Assembly: GCA_025928015.1 (NCBI GenBank)
Contig: JAICKJ010000004.1
Coordinates: forward strand, 1-35,585
DNA length: 35,585 nucleotides
Reading direction: 5' to 3'
Source: Thermomicrobiales bacterium
Lineage (GTDB): Bacteria; Chloroflexota; Chloroflexia; Thermomicrobiales; UBA6265
Both the position numbers and the translations under genes were made by a program. The notes under the pieces are model-generated. The model had not been told where the DNA came from, did no database searches, and saw nothing but the letters and a program-made list of their open reading frames with translations. Shown in pieces: positions 32,335 through 35,585 of the stretch. The first letter of the stretch is position 1. Every line of letters begins with the position of its first letter.

Positions 32335-33159
32335 TCAGGGGAGGAAGTAGATCCACTCCGGGGTGCTGAAGCGGTCGGTGATGAGGCGCTTGGCTTCGGC
32401 GTATTCGCTGTCGGTGACCTGATCGTCGACGAGCCCGAAGCGGGCGCGGAAGTGGCCGATCAGGTGGTGGATGATGACGTCGCGGTCGAGATCGGTCTGC
32501 TGGCGCAGGGGGCCGACGCGCTTGTCGGCCGACTTGACGCCCTTGTCACTCAGCTTCTCCTTGCCGACGCGCAGGATCTTCGACATCAGCGACGTGTTCA
32601 TCTGGTAGGCCATCGTCGTGTGGTGGAGGACCGCGCCACCACGCCGCGCCTGGGCGGCGCCGCCGATCTTGCCGCCGGTCGAGGTGATGTCGTTCAGTGG
32701 CTGGTACCAGGCCTCAACGCCCAGCTCGCGCAGCGCGTCGATCACCCACGAGTCGAAGAAGGCGTAGGACTCCGGGAAGCTCATGCCGGCGACCATTTCC
32801 TCGGGCGCGAAGATCGAGTAGGTGATCGTGCCCTCCGGCTCGATGAACATGGCGCCGCCGCCGCTGATCCGGCGGACGAGCTGGACGTTGTGCTCCGCCA
32901 TCGCCCGCTCGTCGACCTCGTTGCGCACCGACTGGAAACGGCCGAGGACGACGCAGGAGCGATCCCAGCCCCAGATGCGCAGGGTCGGCGGCCGCTCGCC
33001 GCTGCCGACGCGGAGGGTGAGCACCTCGTCGAGGGCCATGTTGACCAGCGGCGGGGTCGGCTCGGGCGGGATCAGGTGCCAGCGATAGCGCTTCCAGCGC
33101 GCCTCGCGCTCCTCCGGCAGGCCGCCGGCGAGCTCATCCAGGAGGTTTCCTTCGGTCAC
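32335..33159 (-). CDS. lplA: Lipoate-protein ligase, catalytic subunit
   Basis: 274-residue LplA/LplB-superfamily enzyme that activates lipoate with ATP and attaches it to lysine of 2-oxoacid dehydrogenase or glycine cleavage subunits. Landmarks are VNMALDEVL (39-47), LVRRISGGGAMF (94-105, adenylate site) and STGGKIGGAAQARRGG (160-175, catalytic Lys164). The usual C-terminal accessory domain is absent and is supplied by the gene immediately upstream. The GTG start at 33159 overlaps the upstream stop as GTGA. An atypical feature is about 25 extra N-terminal residues before the conserved part. Confidence 0.9.
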   Translation of the reverse strand: MTEGNLLDELAGGLPEEREARWKRYRWHLIPPEPTPPLVNMALDEVLTLRVGSGERPPTLRIWGWDRSCVVLGRFQSVRNEVDERAMAEHNVQLVRRISGGGAMFIEPEGTITYSIFAPEEMVAGMSFPESYAFFDSWVIDALRELGVEAWYQPLNDITSTGGKIGGAAQARRGGAVLHHTTMAYQMNTSLMSKILRVGKEKLSDKGVKSADKRVGPLRQQTDLDRDVIIHHLIGHFRARFGLVDDQVTDSEYAEAKRLITDRFSTPEWIYFLP

Positions 33160-33455
33160 GTTCGTCCCTGCTCCTCGGAATCGACGAGTCCTCGCTCCAC
33201 CGCCGTGGCGATCGCCTCCGGCGAGGTGCCCAGCAGCTCGGCGCCGGGCGGAAAGCCGAGCCGGATCCGCTCGGCCAGCGCATCGCCGCCCAGCATACGG
33301 TCCACGCCCTCGAGCGCGCCGCTCAGGGCCGGCAGGGCGTCCTCCGGGTAGAGGAAAAAATCGCCGGAGATCATCACGTTGGTCAGCCGGCCGTCCTGGA
33401 CGTCGAAATCGACGACGACCAGCTTCCCACCCGGCGTCTTGAACTCACCGTGCAT
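33156..33455 (-). CDS. lplB: Lipoate-protein ligase accessory subunit (C-terminal domain protein)
   Basis: 99 residues matching the small domain that follows the catalytic part in one-chain lipoate ligases: GEFKTPGGKLVVVDFDVQDG, then ISGDFFLYPEDALPAL and the helical remainder. In Thermoplasma-type bipartite ligases this domain is a separate protein, LplB, needed to activate lipoate. Here it precedes the catalytic gene and overlaps it by GTGA, indicating a stoichiometric complex. GAGGAG precedes ATG 33455. Confidence 0.85.
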   Translation of the reverse strand: MHGEFKTPGGKLVVVDFDVQDGRLTNVMISGDFFLYPEDALPALSGALEGVDRMLGGDALAERIRLGFPPGAELLGTSPEAIATAVERGLVDSEEQGRT

Positions 33456-33490
33456 CGTTGCTCCTCACCCCATTCTCCACCGCCTGCCAT

Positions 33491-34795
33491 TTACGCCGTG
33501 GCGGGCGGATTTGGCAAGGCGAGGCGCACCGCCCGGGCCGCCGCCTCGCCACTCAGCATCGCACCATTGATACTCGCGTCCACCGTTGCGTCCGATGCAA
33601 GGTAGAGGCGCGGCGTGCCGGTCACCACGTCGGGCAAGCGGCGGTGGATGCCGGGCGGCTGCGCATAGAGCGCGTGGGGCGTACGCACCGTCCGGAGCGC
33701 CGTCCATGCTCCGCCGGGCAGCATACGCGCGGCGTCGTCCTCCGCCCAGCCGGCGAGCGTGGCATCGTCCGCCCGCTGCGCCTGCTCGCCGAGCAACACG
33801 GCGGCGACCAGATGGCGGCCGGCCGGCGCGTAGGTTGGTTGCGTGGCGGAGAGCGGGACGATGTGATTGACACGACTTGCACCGGTGCCATCGACCACGA
33901 GCCGCGTGCCGATGCCGGCGTCGCGGTCGCTCGCCAAATAGACGGTCACACAGCCCACGAACTCGTCCGGCAGGGCGGCGATGCCCGTCAGCTTGCGCGC
34001 GGCGGCGGGATCGGCCGCGACGACGACCGCGGCGGCCCGATGCTCCACGTCGCCGGCGCGGACGCCGGTAACGCCCTCGTCATCGTACAGCAGGGCCGTG
34101 ACCCGCTGGCCGAATCGTATTCCGCCGGGCGGCAAACGTCCGGCGAGCGCCTCCGCCACGGCGCCCATGCCACCGGCCGGCAGCACCGGTGCGCCGCGGA
34201 CGAGCATCTTGAGCGTGAAGAGGAAGACGCCCTCGCTGCTGGCCAGGCGGCGGTCGAGCGTAATCCCGCCCCAGAAGCCGCGGGCCACGGCCTCGATGTA
34301 GTCGCCACTGAACCCCTCCGCCGCCAGCAGCGTCGCGATCGACCGGTCCTCGGCCTGCTCGTTGGCGGCGTCGGCGGCGCAGTCCCACCGGGCGCGGATC
34401 ACCCGCGCGGTCAGCGCGGCGAGATGCGCGGCATCGCCGGGATGGATAAAGGGCGCGCGGAGATCGGCGACGGCGCCGCCCGGGCGGCGCAGCGGATCGA
34501 CGAGCGAGACGAGACCGGCGCCAGTCCAGACGCTCATGCCGGCATCGAACGGTCTGGCGCCGAGCGCGGCGAGATCGAGGTGGCGCCGCACGGCGGGATA
34601 GGTCGGGAAAAGGGCCTGAAACCCGTGGTCGAGGAGGAAGCCATCGCCGGAGCGGTCCGTGCGGACCCGACCGCCGACCGTGTCCGCCCCTTCCAGGACC
34701 GTGACCGGCGCGCCCGCCGCGTGGAGCTGCGTCGCGCAGGTCAGCCCGGCCAGCCCGGCGCCGACGATAATGACCTCCGTCTCCGGATTCGCCAT
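33491..34795 (-). CDS. FAD-dependent amine-oxidase/desaturase-like flavoprotein
   Basis: 434 residues. VIIVGAGLAGLTCATQLHAA (9-28) is the FAD dinucleotide fold with G-x-G-x-x-G. TVLEGADTVGGRVRTDRSGD follows, the E-...-GGR-x-x-T motif of the amine oxidase/phytoene desaturase group. Near the C-terminus LYLASDATVDASINGAMLSG is the second FAD-binding segment with the G-A-x-x-S-G ending. Substrates in this group are amines, carotenoids or porphyrinogens; sequence alone does not decide. There is no signal peptide. An AAAGGTG ribosome-binding site precedes ATG 34795. It is not overlapping the lipoate genes. Confidence 0.85.
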   Translation of the reverse strand: MANPETEVIIVGAGLAGLTCATQLHAAGAPVTVLEGADTVGGRVRTDRSGDGFLLDHGFQALFPTYPAVRRHLDLAALGARPFDAGMSVWTGAGLVSLVDPLRRPGGAVADLRAPFIHPGDAAHLAALTARVIRARWDCAADAANEQAEDRSIATLLAAEGFSGDYIEAVARGFWGGITLDRRLASSEGVFLFTLKMLVRGAPVLPAGGMGAVAEALAGRLPPGGIRFGQRVTALLYDDEGVTGVRAGDVEHRAAAVVVAADPAAARKLTGIAALPDEFVGCVTVYLASDRDAGIGTRLVVDGTGASRVNHIVPLSATQPTYAPAGRHLVAAVLLGEQAQRADDATLAGWAEDDAARMLPGGAWTALRTVRTPHALYAQPPGIHRRLPDVVTGTPRLYLASDATVDASINGAMLSGEAAARAVRLALPNPPATA

Positions 34796-34947
34796 CCGGC
34801 ACCTTTCATCGCGGCGCGTTCGCCGGAGTGCGCCCCAGCCGGCCGAAACCTTTTGCCGGGGACGCGCGTTTCAATGAGTGAAGGGGCGACGGCGACCTCC
34901 GTAGTGTCGCCGGGCACTCAGTCGGGACACCAGCCAGTCTTGACTAC

Positions 34948-34991
34948 TTGTCACCATAGAACAGGTGTGCTACATTGTGTCTGCCACAATG
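34948..34991 (+). promoter_or_regulatory. Orphan promoter with two palindromes
   Basis: TTGTCA (34948-34953) and TACATT (34971-34976) are 17 bases apart and the -10 is extended (TGC before it). Between them TAGAAC-AGGT-GTGCTA (34957-34972) is a near-perfect palindrome with a GAAC half-site like Gram-positive LexA boxes. Over the -10 and start site lies CATTGTG-TCTGC-CACAATG (34973-34991), a perfect 7-bp inverted repeat. No plus-strand gene follows. Confidence 0.55.
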
Positions 34992-35090
34992 AACGGACGC
35001 CTCCCCACAGGCGCCGGTGGCAGCACAACCCCCTCTTTCCCTCCCTCCCTGAGCCACTGGTCCCCCAAAGACCGGTGGCTCTCCCCTTTC
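34983..35090 (+). ncRNA. Candidate small RNA from the orphan promoter
   Basis: A transcript from the promoter at 34948 would run about 100 bases, through a C/T-rich stretch, to the hairpin at 35051-35081 followed by TCCCCTTT. It matches no RNA family I know. It is proposed only because a strong promoter and a terminator-like hairpin bracket a gene-free stretch. Confidence 0.2.
35051..35081. terminator. 12-bp hairpin between the orphan promoter and the last gene
   Basis: GAGCCACTGGTC (35051-35062) pairs with GACCGGTGGCTC (35070-35081) with one T-G pair, loop of seven. It is followed on the plus strand by TCCCCTTT, a weak T-run. It could end plus-strand transcripts or those of the DinB-like gene on the minus strand. 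Confidence 0.45.
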
Positions 35091-35138
35091 GCCGGGCGAC
35101 GCCAGACACAGGGTTCGGCGCTACGGCGTGGTGGACGA

Positions 35139-35582
35139 TTATGTCGTGGCCTGGGAGCGGAACCGGTCGATCTGGGCCTCGTCCCAGGCGAGATGATCCT
35201 CGACCTCGTCGGCGAGCGACGTCTCCCCGGTCACCTGGTGGTTGACCGTCCGCTCCCACTCGGTCAGCGTGACGTTCATCAACAGGGCGACGAGCTCGCT
35301 GCGCTCGCCGCTGAACGCGCGCAGCGCCTCCTCCGGCGAGATCGAGGTGTCGGGCGGCTCGTTCAGCGCCGGCTCGCGATCGATCGCCCGCAGCTCGGCG
35401 TTCGGGGTGTGCAGCACCGTGCGGACGCGCACCAGCTCGACCGTCTCCCGGGCGAGCAGCGCCCGGAGGCCGTCGGCGACCGCCGGATCGATGTCGTCGG
35501 GCACCGGATCGCCCAGCAGCGCGCGCAGCTCGGTCGGCGCGTTGGTCAGCCCTTCGAGGAGCTCGCGGTAGCTGTCAAGCAT
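35139..35582 (-). CDS. DinB-like helical protein, possibly extending beyond the window
   Basis: 147 residues, all-helical, with the general layout of the DinB/YfiT metal-binding four-helix proteins: SYRELLEGLTNAPTELRALL as helix 1, LVALLMNVTLTEWERTVNHQ as helix 3, and EVEDHLAWDEAQIDRF as the last helix with the H-x-x-x-D-x-x-x-I spacing expected there. Function is unknown. The ATG at 35582 is three bases from the window end, so a longer N-terminus cannot be ruled out. Confidence 0.65.
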   Translation of the reverse strand: MLDSYRELLEGLTNAPTELRALLGDPVPDDIDPAVADGLRALLARETVELVRVRTVLHTPNAELRAIDREPALNEPPDTSISPEEALRAFSGERSELVALLMNVTLTEWERTVNHQVTGETSLADEVEDHLAWDEAQIDRFRSQATT

Positions 35583-35585
35583 GCG

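Noticed and set aside
32269-33351. Plus-strand frame opposite the lipoate ligase
   Set aside because: Shadow of the two ligase genes, with no motif of its own.

Overview
The window is high-GC DNA (by eye around 68-70% G+C). It has many GTG/TTG starts, tight ATGA/GTGA gene overlaps and little phage or plasmid content. The gene style suggests a Chloroflexota chromosome, possibly Thermomicrobia-like: Tat-exported solute-binding proteins, a PHP-family CehA-like hydrolase, an M14 peptidase, a two-subunit lipoate ligase and many lineage-restricted hypotheticals. That placement is inference from gene content; no rRNA or other marker is present. I saw no rRNA, tRNA or CRISPR array.

Layout. 0-1.6 kb: low-quality-looking G/C edge, then a family 1 ABC solute-binding protein with a textbook promoter. 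2-3.4 kb: PHP/CehA-type metallohydrolase. 3.4-7.4 kb: four-gene TroABCD-type Mn/Zn/Fe ABC transporter operon, with two DtxR-like half-site pairs upstream and a winged-helix domain fused to the last permease. 7.5-9.4 kb: VOC protein and a broken multicopper oxidase. 9.4-11.3 kb: hypothetical and a sulfatase. 11.3-14 kb: tandemly duplicated secreted-protein genes, one decayed and one intact. 14-16 kb: YhgE/Pip-like membrane protein with an in-frame amber stop, divergent from a TetR regulator. 16-20.4 kb: tail-anchored hypothetical, Eis-like acetyltransferase, and an 880-residue tandem malic enzyme. 20.5-24 kb: lipoprotein, inositol-monophosphatase-family phosphatase, glucosamine-6-phosphate deaminase, hypothetical. 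24-26 kb: overlapping operon of sirtuin, hotdog thioesterase and nucleoside 2-deoxyribosyltransferase-like protein, followed by a MITE-like repeat. 26-28.5 kb: hypothetical, cytidine deaminase, IS630-type helix-turn-helix protein. 28.7-31.5 kb: M14 peptidase with an N-terminal DNA-binding-like domain. 31.5-32.3 kb: remnant plus three tiny coupled genes. 32.3-34.8 kb: lipoate ligase pair and a flavin amine-oxidase-like protein. 34.9-35.6 kb: an orphan promoter with palindromes, and a DinB-like gene.

The strongest oddity is the malic enzyme. It is two complete malic enzyme units in one chain. The first keeps the catalytic Tyr but has lost the metal and substrate ligands. The second keeps those ligands but has His in place of the Tyr. 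Other points of interest are the permease-winged-helix fusion with its operator-like sites, the HTH-peptidase fusion, the ATGA-coupled trio of very small genes, and an unusually high density of broken genes for a stretch with no obvious mobile island.
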